Assembly (NCBI GenBank): GCA_013400155.1
Contig: VXBM01000045.1
Location: 2,200,632 to 2,264,631 of the forward strand
Origin: Helopsaltes ochotensis
Taxonomy: Eukaryota > Chordata > Aves > Passeriformes > Locustellidae
Length of the DNA stretch: 64,000 nt
Reading direction: 5' to 3'
Shown: positions 34,225 to 45,913 of the stretch, piece after piece
Position numbering within the stretch: position 1 is the stretch's first letter
How the letters are laid out: the number at the start of each line of letters is the position of its first letter
Made by a program: the position numbers and the translations under genes
The notes under the pieces: generated by a model
What the model was told of the DNA's origin: nothing
The model's database searches: none
The model's input: the letters and a program-made list of their open reading frames with translations, nothing else

Positions 34225-34575
34225 CCGCAGCTGTAAGATGCATTTAAATCACCCAGCGGAAGCACTGATCTATATTCATGTAAATGCGTTTTGATGTCCT
34301 CTTAAAAGTTTAAATGAAACACCCACGTCCAGGAAGCTGCTTCTCTCATGTGGGAGCACAATTGCAATTCTTCGTTAAATGTACTGATAGGACATCTTTT
34401 TCACTTCAGAAGCACTGAACTTTGGCAATTTATATTTATTTGAGATGAAAGAGGCGAGCTAACAACTTGACACCACTTCTAAATAAGAGGAGACCTTGGT
34501 TACAAATTCATTTTAAGCTTACTTAATTTTTGATGAACTGCTCGTTCGTATTGCAGATGATTAGCAGCACTCTCT
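34225..34575. promoter_or_regulatory. Candidate conserved non-coding element (speculative)
   Basis: The stretch is complex and lacks repeats or open frames. It contains an octamer-like ATGTAAAT at 34278-34285, ATGCATTTAAAT at about 34238-34249, several homeodomain-type TTAAT/ATTAG cores and a GATGATTAGCAGC string near 34,556-34,568. This texture is typical of vertebrate enhancers in gene deserts, but conservation cannot be judged from one sequence. Confidence 0.25.
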
Positions 34576-37500
34576 CTTCTGTAAAGACAGATTTTCGTTT
34601 TACCACAGCATAGCAACTTCTACCCCCCATATCCATAGGAAAATGTTGCAGAAGGCGGAACAATAGAAATGTGGATGTTTTCTCAGACAATATAAACTTC
34701 TCTAATTTCCTTGTCTTGGTAGCTAACGTTAGTTTGCCAGTGTTGCAACTCTTGTGGATCAGAGGAGTTTAAGTATTTATTCTGGTTGAGGGTCTTTGGG
34801 GGATTTTATTCTTGGTGCAGATTGGGATCTTGAGCAGCCTGTAGAATGTCAGTGCAGGGAAAAGCTGTGTATTAAACCTTGTGTGAAAGGTCAAAGGCAA
34901 ACTCCTTTTTAATGAGCCCCTTTATTTAGTTTTGTGTAGGTATCAGTGCTTCTGTTTGAAATGGAACCAGGTTTTTTATTCACATGTGTTTGTAACATTT
35001 TCTATGTAATGTTTTAGAAGAAAAAAGATTGAGACCCTTGCAACGTAGCTTTTTCATGAGTGAAGCTCAGAACAAAATCTACAGCACTTTGCTGTATTAC
35101 CTTGGGAAAGTACTGCCTCTGTAGCTTTTATCTAATGCTCATCTTAGGCTTTACATGTAGGTCTGTTTGATTATTGCCCCTTGGAGCAGATAAGTGCATG
35201 CAATGATCTCACTCTGTTGTTACGATAATTTCTCTTTGGGGATTCTGACCTTCTTCATATTGCAGTGACATCATCCTTTTTGCAGACTGTAAATCACTAA
35301 CGTTAACTCCTGACCTTGCTAATGAAACCTGCAGAAATACAGTATGGAATAAAAGAATGCTTATATTGATATTGTGAGATGTGTAGCTAACGTTTAGCTG
35401 CTCAAAACTACTTTTTAATGGTAATAAACTTGGATAATTGTAGATAAGCTTGAATATATAACCTTGAATAATCATTTTTTGGTCCTAACATGTCTGTTCT
35501 ATGCCAGCCCATATAGTATGCACATGTGCATCTTCCTCAGCTGTAACTTCAGTGTTTTCTTTTAATTCTCTGATCTAAATACCTTTATTAATTAGCCTGA
35601 AACACAACAGCAAAGGGAAACACGTTTCCACAGTGACCAACTTTTAAATTGCAGAAACACTGTAAAAAAATAGACATATCACTTTAGCCACAGCAAAATG
35701 ACCTTTATTCATAGAAAAGGCCAATTTCACACGAACCAACAAAGACAATTTTCTCATTTAACACAGCAGGGTTTTAGTGGATGCAAAATTGCTTGCTTAC
35801 AAACAGTTCTTTCAAAATACCTCAGAATGGTGCCTATCAATTTCTCTAGTAAATGCCTTCGTGTTGGCATCCAGGGTGTTGTAGGGGGTACCGGATTGTG
35901 GGAGCTGCAGAGAGTCTGAAGAATTGAATATTCTTGCCATGGTTTATTGCTGGATTGAAGCAGAGAAAGTCTTTTTCCATTTTCAGTCCTTCCATGTGTT
36001 GATTTTTGTGCATTTTATCTTTTGAGCAATCCAGGTCTTCTGTGTTATTGGTATTAATTTCTAATTCCTTGCATAATGGCATTAAAATAACCAAATCAGA
36101 GTAGAGTTTTCACCTGATTTGTGTGTCTGAGAGCAATTTGTGTACTGTCACTTTCACCATTTCTCCTGCATGTTTGGACAGTTTTCTGTTATGTTTGTGT
36201 GGCTTTTCACATACAAGAGGAAGAAAAAACAGTTCCTAAGAAGACAGGATTGCAAAGTACACACACTGGATAGTTTGAGAACTAGTTGGAAGGATGCAGG
36301 AATTACTTTTTACTGGTTTTTATTTTATTTTAGACTGACACATGTCCTTTTTGGCTTGTTAATGTGGTCTGTGTCCTATCCTAAACTAAAGGGCAAATGG
36401 ACAAAAATTGCAGCTCCTTGGCAGTAGCTGTCAATGTGTACAGTGATGTGCAAATACAATTTCTGCGTTTGCACAGGAAAAGCATAATTTCACAAGCCCT
36501 GCACTTGTAATTGCTAATCACAATGTTAATAACTACGTCTCCCCTCTGAGTCATGTGTCAGCTCCAGGTCCCCAGTGGTATCATAAATGTTTTTTAATAA
36601 CTTGGAGTAGTGAAAGCCAAGTGAAAGATACGAGGTTTGGTCCCTTTCCCTTCCCTCCCTCTCTTCCTCTTTGCCCATTCTCCTTTATTCCATGTTTTCT
36701 TGGGAAGCTTCATTGCTGTAGAATATAAGTCAAAAGACCAGCAAGATTGCATGTGCCAATGTATTGTAATACCCTGTATTGATTTCTTTTCAGTACTTCC
36801 CCAAGCTAAAAGTAACCTGAAATCATCATTCTACCTTTTTCTTTCTAGTGTCATTCTTTCTGTTTGTTGTTCTGTGGGACATATTTGCCACTTTTAACTT
36901 CTTTTAATGTTTTTAAGGATATACTGATAACAGCCTATCTTTGTCTAAAAAGACTGAAAGAAACAGTGATTCTTTTTCCCCTCATAAATCAACATTTCCA
37001 TTCAGAATTATATTTCACCTCATAGATATATTTCAAATCATCTGGGAAGTTTGTTTTCTTTGTGTTCAGAATTACGTGCTGTAGTCAGTGACTTCAGGGC
37101 CTCTTGGAGCTGCAATCAGAAGGCAAATGGGAGAGAAATATTCGGAAAAAGGAACCAGACTGGAATCTGTTGTGCTCTTTATGTACTTTCCAGCTGGTTT
37201 TGCTTCTAACGTTCGGTATTCCTCATGGGACACTGATGCAAATCTGCATTCACGTTTTTTTCCCCTCTTTGTGTATAACACACAAGACCCTAAAGTTAAG
37301 CAGTGATTTGCAATATTAGGAAATGAGGCTCGGTGTCCCTGTCCCCAGTGTGAACGTGCACATTTAAATATGAATGAAAGTGGGCCAGAACCCCCTTGAA
37401 GTCTGGAGTTGATGCACAGACTGCCTGTTCTTTCCGGTTTAAGTACTGTACTTTTTTTTTTTCCTTTGCTGAACAACAGCTACCATATGGGCTGAGCTTC

Positions 37501-39960
37501 AGCCAGTCAACTGCTAATTTACAAACACTCTTTTGACTGTAAATTGAATGGAAAAGGATGTCAGTTATCGCTTTCCTCCCGTGGCCACACCACAAGAGCA
37601 CCTGCAGTAAAAAACTGGCATTCATGCTCTGAAAGGCACCACATGCTGCTATTGTGAGCTGAACAGGATCTAACCTTGGCTTTGCTTACCCTGCTCCTAT
37701 CGCAGCGAGGAGATGGCAGAGATAAGAGCCTCACTTCTGAATGTGAATTCACTCAGAGACACGTCCCAGCACTTAGCCACCCTATTCTGCTTCCACTAAA
37801 GGAAGTAAAAATCTACTTAGGAAGATGGCTATCTGTGCTATCCTTCAGAGAGGACTTGGACTTGGGCACGTGTTTACCATATTGATTTTCAAGTTTATTA
37901 TGAAATTATAAATGCACTCTCTCTGAAGGCTCCTCACTGTGATGGGTTCAGCTCACTCACAGGGTTGCCTGGTCTCCAGCCTGAAGACCTGAACAAAACT
38001 GCTCTGGTTTCTCACCTGAGTAGAGATGGTCTGGAACAGGAGCATCCCTCTTTGCCCAGGGCACACTGGAACCATAAACAGCACGAATGTGTGCAAGGGG
38101 AGTTTGAGCAGGGAGAAACTGGAACAGTGTCTGGAACAGTGAACTGGGCAGTCAGTACAAGAGACAGCTGCTGGGCCAGGAGAGGGTCCTGTGTTGGGAC
38201 ATGTGTCCTGACATGAAATGTGGCAGCTGAGCTGGGAGCAGGCGGAGAGCAAGGCTGCAGCTGCTACTGGCAAGGGCCTGCCAGCCCTGGGGTTCCAGGA
38301 GGGCCAGGGAAAGTCCATCTGCTGTGTCCATTAACTCTTCTCTTCCTAGACAGGTAAATGTCATTACTGAACCAGCCAAATGGTTATTCACTCTGTGATT
38401 TAAAATTGTTGGGAAGAATGGACAGTTTAAAAATTAGGGTATTTCCTTACATCTGCTGAAGCCTACGGCTGCATGACTGGCTGAAGAATTAGTGTTTCTG
38501 TTGAGTTCCCCCGTGGATTGTTAGATGCATTATGTATCCGTCTTACGGCTTTTGCTCAAAGAATCCTTAAAGTTCAGCACCTACAAACATAAACCCCACT
38601 CCTGTGTCACTAAGGGTAGTCATTAGGTCAAGGCTCAGTGTACTGAAAAAAGTATTACGGTGCTAAAGAATTTATGGGGTAACCAAATAACAGTCACAAT
38701 GTTAATTTGCAATCACTGGTTATGGCTTAAAATTGTACTTTTGGAGGTTGGAGGCCTTGAGCATTTCTGCCAGTGTTAAAACCCACAATGCTTGAACACA
38801 ACCAAACAATTCTAGCATTAAGCTAGCTTTGTGATTCTGGTAATCATTTGGCAGCATATAACATAAAAGAGGTTGTGTATTTTTATATATCATAATGTGT
38901 AGTTGCCCTTCTCCCCAGAAGTGAAAGACGCTGCTGCAGTTTGAATAATCTCAAAACCAAGATGCTGATGTTCAAAAGTTGTTTTTAGAATATGCTCTGT
39001 GTCTTTGGAGGTATTTAAAATGCTTTCTTTTGAGATAGTAGATGACACCTTATATAATGAATACCATCAGATGTTTCATCCTTGGTTCCTCCCTTAGCTC
39101 TGGGCCACCTTTTAGCATTCATGCATATTATGACTACTTTAACATTGTAATATGTTTATTAAGCTTAAATTAAATGTCATTTATGCTGTTTTTTGGATAT
39201 CCATTGGATATTTGGATATCTTTTTTCCTACCATCTGTGCAGTGCTGCAAATTACCAGCCCACATTTCCATTACCTGTAACATTGATCAACATTTAGCCT
39301 TCACTCTTTCTTTGTTTCTGATTAGAATAGTTTTGTAGAAAAATCAGGCATATGTATAAAATTTGTTAATTTTTAATAGAATATGTAGAGGGTTTTTGTG
39401 TGATTTAAAAAAAGACTGGGGAGATGCTGTAGCATAGTTGGCAACTGGAAATCTTGTAGGTGTTTCACAGTCAAGGTTGCACCTTGCCTCTTGCCTTGAT
39501 GAGCTTGTTTTTCACAACTTTTCCTAGATTCTTAAAAAAATAAGTATAGGATGTCTTCTAGGAAAGCAAGTCCAGGTTTGGGAGAGGGACATGAATTTTA
39601 AGCAGCATGTCTTTTTGCTAGCTTTTCAGCGTTTCCTTCCTGACAATCTCCCTGTGGATATCTCCAAAATGTGTTGACTGACGAAATTCCAACTGATTTT
39701 TCTTTGCTTTCCATTTCTGAGTGGAAATTTCTGGAGAATTGTTGCAAAGTTGTCTTCAGGTTTCACCTACATAATAAACACCATAATGGAGAAAGGGGAT
39801 GAAGTGGCTGGACATCAGAGCAGGGAACACTGGGGAAAAGAGGTCCAGGATTGTGCAGAGGCAAATGGGGATGGGAGAGTGTGAAAAAATGTCAGTGTAG
39901 GTAAAATGCATTGTCTCCATGTCTGCTGCCCTCTGTCTCCCACAGTCCTGGGCTCATACC
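34576..39960. other. Intergenic sequence, no gene seen
   Basis: Mostly unique sequence. It has a pyrimidine-rich stretch at about 36,641-36,692 and a moderately GC-rich region around 37.93-38.35 kb with a tandem CTGGAACAGTGT pair near 38,119-38,140. Open frames of up to 134 codons (for example 37072-37476 on the minus strand) overlap others on the opposite strand and carry no recognisable domain. Confidence 0.65.
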
Positions 39961-39962
39961 CA

Positions 39963-40112
39963 GAGGATCAGAGAGTTGTTGTGGCTGGAAGCAGCCTCTG
40001 GATGTGACCTTGTCCAAGCCCCTGCTCAGGCAGGTGACCTGGAGCAGGCTGCCCGTGGCAGGACCGTCCACAGTCGGGTTTTGAATCCCTGATATCTCCA
40101 AAGCAGCTCCTT
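39963..40112 (-). repeat. CR1-type LINE 3' fragment, minus orientation
   Basis: Reading + strand left to right, the block gives the reverse complement of a CR1 3' end: GGCTGGAAGCAGCCTCTGGA, then TTGTCCAAGCCCCTGCTCAG, then GTGACCTGGAGCAGGCTGCC, then GTCGGGTTTTGAATCCCTGA and a TATCTCCAAAG block. The terminal octamer region at the left edge (GGATCAGAGAG) is degraded. The element is 5'-truncated and has no coding capacity. Confidence 0.85.
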
Positions 40113-42508
40113 GCATTTGCCTTTATGCCCTTGCCAGACAGGCCAAAATCCTTCAGAAGGGAGATTTCTCCAGAGAGGCTTTGTAAGACCTGATGGACCA
40201 CAGAAAGTCCTGAATGCCTGTCTTAACTCTGAGGGATGGAAGGGAGCAGAATTCCTAAATAAATATGAGGAAAAATGCATGTAGGGAGGAAAGTGTGGAA
40301 AGCAGGTGTAAATGTGAACATCTGTTAAATCTGGTTGTACCTTCAAAGACGTTTCTCCTATTAACAAGAATTCTCAGACCTTGGGAAGTGTCTGAAACAT
40401 GCAGTTGAATTCAGAAATTCATGTATCTGCGGGACTCAGAGGTGGGAAGTGTGATATTTGTTTCTTAAATATGCTCTAGAAACTATTAAGAGAGATGACA
40501 ACTATTCCTATCCAATGTCTTTTGGTAAAGTCACTGTGAGCTTACTCTGAATTTGCTTTTGCTGAGAAGTATTTTGGAGTTCTCAAAATTTGGGTTTTAT
40601 GTGTCATGTGTGGCTATCACTTACCTTAAGGCAAGCAGCTGCTTTTATATCCTGTTCTCCTGTCTCTTGCTAGCTCTGTGCCTGCTGTGGGACATCTTGT
40701 TACAATCCATCTGCTTTGGATGTGCCAGTTATGTAAACAGAGAGTGAGAATAGGTGTAGCTTCTGACTGAAGGTGGTCCTGGCAGCAGAGAAAGAGTTGG
40801 ACTTGAAACAACTTCCTTTCATTAGAATAAAAATCTGAAAATACAAGTCTACAGGTAAGATGACTGTTTCTTTCAAACTCTAAAGTATGGATCCTTCCTT
40901 CTTCCTTCCCCAGAATTCAAGAAAATATGATTTGTCTTTGAAAATGGATGGGTTGAGGGTTTTTTTAAAGCAAATATTTTTAAATGGGTGGTTTCTTTGG
41001 TATGCTGAAAGAAAACAAATACATTCAAAAGGGCTGAGAATTTTATCCCAAGGAAGTGCTAAAGAAATGCCAGACAAATAACTGTGCTGACTGCATGAGC
41101 CCTTGGAAAGTGGCAGGTTCAGCACCGTTTGCTCAGTGACACCAAGAGTCATCACAAGGCTCCTCAGGATTTTTCCAGGGCTCTCCTGTGGAGCAGCCAG
41201 AGCAGAGCCTGACTGAGCTGAAAGTCAGAACACGCCGATTCAGGCTCTGCTGCCAGGGGAGGAGGGGAAAAGCCAAGCCTGTGACAAGTTACACCTACGC
41301 CAGCAGTTCCCACAAGCCTTTCTTTTGCTTCTGCTTGCTCTCAGGGAGGCTCTTCCTGCCTTTCAGTCGTCAGACCCTGAACATTTTTCCTCTCTGCCTC
41401 TCCAAAACACCCCCAGCTACCCCAGGGAATTCTAGCAAGTAAGTGAGCAGCCTGCAAGGGCCCCTTGCCAGGCAAACCCTCTGGCATCCTCGGGCACTTA
41501 AACCAGATGTTACCTACATCTGCCTGCTCACAATGATAAGTGTTTCTCTGTTTGTTTGTTTGGGTTTTTTTAAGTGTAAAATACAGAGGTGGAAGAAACG
41601 CCAAACAATAAATGAAATAATTTGTATTTACTCTCTGCTTTGTACTGTGCAACTCAGGAGTTTTCTTTAACTTAATGCTTTAAATAGGCTTATATAGCTT
41701 TTCTTACAGAACAGAGACCTAGCCTTGGAAAGAATAAAAGAAGTGGTTATGGTGGCATGGGAGGCTCTAAACTTCCATGTTTCCTGTTGTGACATCATTG
41801 TTTCCTCAAATCTCTTCCCTTTGTGTTTACAATATTTCTCCTGACTGCTGAGAAGAAAAGTTTCCAAGGGCTCAAGCCTTTGGGTTTTTTTTTCAGCAGC
41901 ACCCAGAAGTCTGGCACCTTACCCTAACCTTGTAAGTCTGCAAAATTGGCCTGGAAATTAAATAGAAACAGACTCTCTCTTGGGAGTCCAGCTCCCTCCT
42001 ACTCCTGATTGGTCCAGAAACACTGTGAGAACAGACAGATTTTTTAGCAGTATCCTGGCAGTTTCTTACCCGTTCCTGGCCAAAACCAGAAAGCGTTAAA
42101 AAAAATACATATATACATATATATATATATGAAATGGGAGGAGAGGAAAGCGCTGTATATTTTTAAAACAAAAATCTTATCTGAGTTTTGAAAAGAGAGT
42201 TTTGGGTCAGTTGTTTTGTCTGACTGGTTCATCTACCCCCTCTCCTAATCCCTATGTTTACTGCAGAGCTTTGTGGTTTCCTTCCTCTGGTCCCCTTGGT
42301 TATCTGCATTGGCACAGAGCCTGGGCTCTGCTTCCCTTCCTCCCTGCACACCTTCGTGTTCCCGGCCACTGGATCCTGCAAAGGCAAGTCTTGATTCTTC
42401 ACACTTCATTTTTTGTGATTTGCAGCTACCCAGGAGCACCCTTTGCAGGCTGTTGTGCTCAGCCCTCACTGCTTTGCCTTCAGCTTGACCTGGGGTTTTT
42501 TGCTTCCT

Positions 42509-42510
<2 letters not shown>
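40113..42510. other. Intergenic sequence, no gene seen
   Basis: Unique sequence apart from a short AT/CATATA microsatellite at about 42,105-42,130. Overlapping short open frames on both strands have no recognisable domain. Confidence 0.65.
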
Positions 42511-42511
<1 letters not shown>

Positions 42512-42552
<41 letters not shown>

Positions 42553-42573
42553 GGGGGGGGGTTGCGGGGGGGT
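42512..42573. repeat. T40 homopolymer abutting G-rich tract
   Basis: Forty consecutive T (42512-42551) are followed directly by ten G (42552-42561), then TTGC and a further run of seven G. The G runs could form a quadruplex-like structure. The exact counts are suspect because homopolymers this long are error-prone in sequencing. An open frame at 42202-42624 that crosses the tract is an artefact of it. Confidence 0.95.
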
Positions 42574-45500
42574 TGGTTTTTTTTGGTTTTTATGGCTGCT
42601 CTGAAGCGCTCAAAGAGCTGCTGACAGCCCACAGAAAACTCAGCAAAGATTCCACACAGACCACTTGCTTGCCTTTACCATCCTTTCCTGTGCCACATTC
42701 ATTTTTATTTGGGCTAGTTGAGAAACCAGGACTTTTAGGCTTTGGCTGATCTGCTTGTGCTGCTTTCAGACAACATGCAGGTCTGGACCTACCTGCTCTT
42801 ACTGCAGCAGAGGCCATCTGGAGCAGCATTTCTGCTGCATCTAGCCCAGCCTTTTAGTCCCGTGACTGCTTCCATTGGTTCCTCATCAGGAACTTGCTCT
42901 TCAATCAAGCAAGCCAAGTCCAACTGCTTCCAGCTTTCCCTGGTTCTCACCCGGGTTATCTAGACAGCTAATCCCTCTCTTTAAATTCAGCTGCTTCATT
43001 TTTATGTCTCCCACTGGCTATTTGTTCCTTTTATCCCTTATTTTGAGAGGTCTGGCAGCAAAGCCTCAGATGTTTCAACACTCAGAAGACTGAGGATTTT
43101 GCCTGGCAGGTATGTAAAGATTTTGTAGGAAGGTGAGGGGGCATCTTCTAACATAAGCATGGCTTGGTACTTGTCCAGCTCCTAACCTTGTCAGCTCCTA
43201 ACCTGCCCTACCTCTAGGTAGTGTTAAGCACTTTACTGTAAACCACAGTTAAAGGCATTTTGCAGCTCAGAAAAAGGTGATCTGAAAAGTTGCCCTGGCC
43301 CTATCACGGGCTGCCTTGTGTGACAAGCCAGGAAAGAGGGCTTCTTTCCTTATTAAGGAATTTCAGAAACTCATCTTTAATTAGGAAGTTTTGCTAAGCT
43401 TTCTTTAGCTGCAGTTGTCACAAGCAGCTCAGTGTGGCCTCAGGCAAAGACAGCATGTGAACAACAGAGCCCACCTCTTTTCGAATCCTCCCAAATATCC
43501 TGGGAGGCCATTTTCAAGAGCTTGCTCAGCATCTGTGTTGAGTAGGGAGAGGTCAGCAATCTCGAAGTTTTGGAAATCTTGCCCCTGATTTCTTGGAACC
43601 ACCCCAGCTGCAGGTACTTGCGGATGCTGGTTTTGGCCACGGGTCTGTGAATCCATGAGGTACCTTGCTTTAAGGTGCAGAGATGTCCCATTGTCACTTC
43701 CATGTTAGCACAAAAACAGCCTGAAGAACAAGAAGCCAATATAAGGGTGCACTGGCAATGATTTCAGGAGTGATTTTCAAAATGAGGAGTACTTTCTTTG
43801 AAAGCCAGTGGGTCCTTTAGAGACCAAACTCAGAAGCAGGTGGCTGCCTCTGCATTTCTTTCTACCTCACAATATTTTCTTCATGCACTGGAACTCTGCT
43901 CTTCAGATCTTTACTGCAATGGTAGAACTTCCTTGATTCCATCATTAATAACTGTGTTGGATTTTATTTCGAAAATATTTTCTGTATGTGCTCCCATCTC
44001 TCAGATTTTATTCCAAAACAGTTTAAGGATTGCAATCCCTGCAGGAGTCCCTACAAATCTTATGACTGGATCTCATGACAACATCCTCTTCGATGTTGTT
44101 GATTAATCTTTGTTCTCTTGAAGGTTAGGAAGTTTGCACAAATAAGAAAGCTCTCTCTATTACTCAATAACCAGCCCAACTAACATCCTGACACTTCAGT
44201 GGAAAATCTGACTGTTGTGGGCCAAAAGAATCTAACTGTGTTACCAAAGGCATTATGCAAGACTAAATGGAGTTCCATTTTCTTCAGACTATTCAACTCT
44301 CTGCATAATTCACATAGTATTTTAATCATCTTTTGAAGAGTCCTTACTTTCTGAAAGGTCAGAAGTAGCCTAAAAATAGTTACTATCATCTGATGGCTGC
44401 TTTGCTGGATATGAACCTTGATTCTCAGTGGACAAGATTTTCACGTCATAAACCCAGAGTTATCCTGGCAGTAATTAGCATCCTTGCGGACGGGCTGATA
44501 CAGAAATGCAAATCTTCACTCTGAGCTCTTTGCTTTCAGAAAGTGCTATTTATATGGAAAGCTCTTTGGGGCAGGGACTGTCTCGTGTTATGAATGCTTC
44601 ATACAACTGAATCTTGAATTGGTTGAGGCCTGAAGGCACAAATGTAATTCCAAGAATAGTATGATTGAATGGCTGTGGAGACTGAGCAACTTTCTCAGTT
44701 CTAGACATGACGTCAGAACAAGATTGAGGTGGAAGTGGGAGAACTTGTACTGTGCAGGGTATCTGCTCTTTGGATGGGAACAGGACTTCATTCTCTGGGC
44801 TTATCAATGGGTCTCTGTTAGTCAGTACTCCCAGTTCACTTCAGCTTTAAGATCTCTCTGAGTACAGAAATTGCTCTTAAAATCTTGAAACAGTCTATTT
44901 CCTTTTTTTAAAAATACCAATGAGAGAAACCTTTTCCTTGCTTTGATTCTGCAGTGGATGCTGCGATTGCTGCTGGTTATTGGTAGTGAGGATACATGCA
45001 ATAACAACTGCCAAGCTTTAAGGTCATGTAATCTTAGGATTAAGACATGAGGAGGCACTAAGTGAGCCAGATCTGTTCACAGGAAATGAAGAACTTTTTT
45101 CTATACTTGTTTTGACTAAGAGAATAAAATCCAGTCTTATAGAACTCTTTGTTCCTTGATCAAGACATGTAGGAGAAATGAGGAATGGCAGGCAACCTTA
45201 TGAACATTAATCTTAAGAGTTGAATGCCCAGATGTGAACTGGATCCAGGAAAGTGATAAGTATCTCCCTGCTTTAAAACTGGAGTGTGGTTATTTCTATT
45301 GGCCAAGATCTTACTGTTCACCCATTACTAGGCAGAGTAGAGCATTAGTAATGAGGAGCTAAGGTAGCCACAAACTAGAAAGGGCTCCCACTACCATCCT
45401 GCTCAGTCTTTTGCACAAATGCACCTCAACATCTTATTCTTTGCAGATCTTTGCTAATGTCCTCACAGGCTGGAAGTTGTAATCATGTTTCTGGTATTTA

Positions 45501-45869
45501 TTACTTTACCTCATTCTAAAGATGCTATTTCCTTCTCTTCCTCTTCCTCCACATTCAGCTTCAAGTGTGGTAGGAGGAAATCAGGAAACCCACCTAACAT
45601 GTTTTTAATCCTGGCCAGATGGGAAAATGATTGCCCTCCTTCTGGCAGCTGACCTGTTTGGTTCAGAAACCTGGTCTGACAGTTGTGCTGCCAACACCCA
45701 GTGGGAAAGGCACCTTTTTCAGCAGGGCAAGCAGTGTGCCTGCAGGCAGTGTGGGAAGAAAGGCAGAGACTGAGGCTGCTTACAGCCCTCTGCTCCACCA
45801 GCCCAGCTCTACTGGGACTGCCACAGGTCTGACTGGACCAGCATCTTGTTTCTGATGGAGGACAACCAC

Positions 45870-45872
<3 letters not shown>
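42574..45872. other. Intergenic sequence, no gene seen
   Basis: Unique sequence with no recognisable element. A short tandem pair around GTCAGCTCCTAACCT lies at about 43,175-43,204. Open frames reach about 100 codons, overlap in both directions and lack family resemblance. Confidence 0.65.

Positions 45873-45910
<38 letters not shown>
45873..45910. repeat. AT dinucleotide microsatellite
   Basis: An almost pure run of AT units of about 38 bases. A second AT-rich, imperfect stretch follows at about 45,956-45,993. Likely length-polymorphic. The minus-strand open frame that ends in alternating I and Y residues is produced by this repeat. Confidence 0.95.

Positions 45911-45913
<3 letters not shown>

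Noticed and set aside
38330..38356. A four-base micro-exon-like segment between a CTTCCTAG acceptor and a GTAAAT donor
   Set aside because: No surrounding gene or neighbouring exons exist to use it; such pairs occur often by chance.
42202..42624. 140-codon open frame with a long poly-phenylalanine stretch
   Set aside because: The phenylalanine and glycine runs are translations of the T40-G10 tract; the frame is an artefact.
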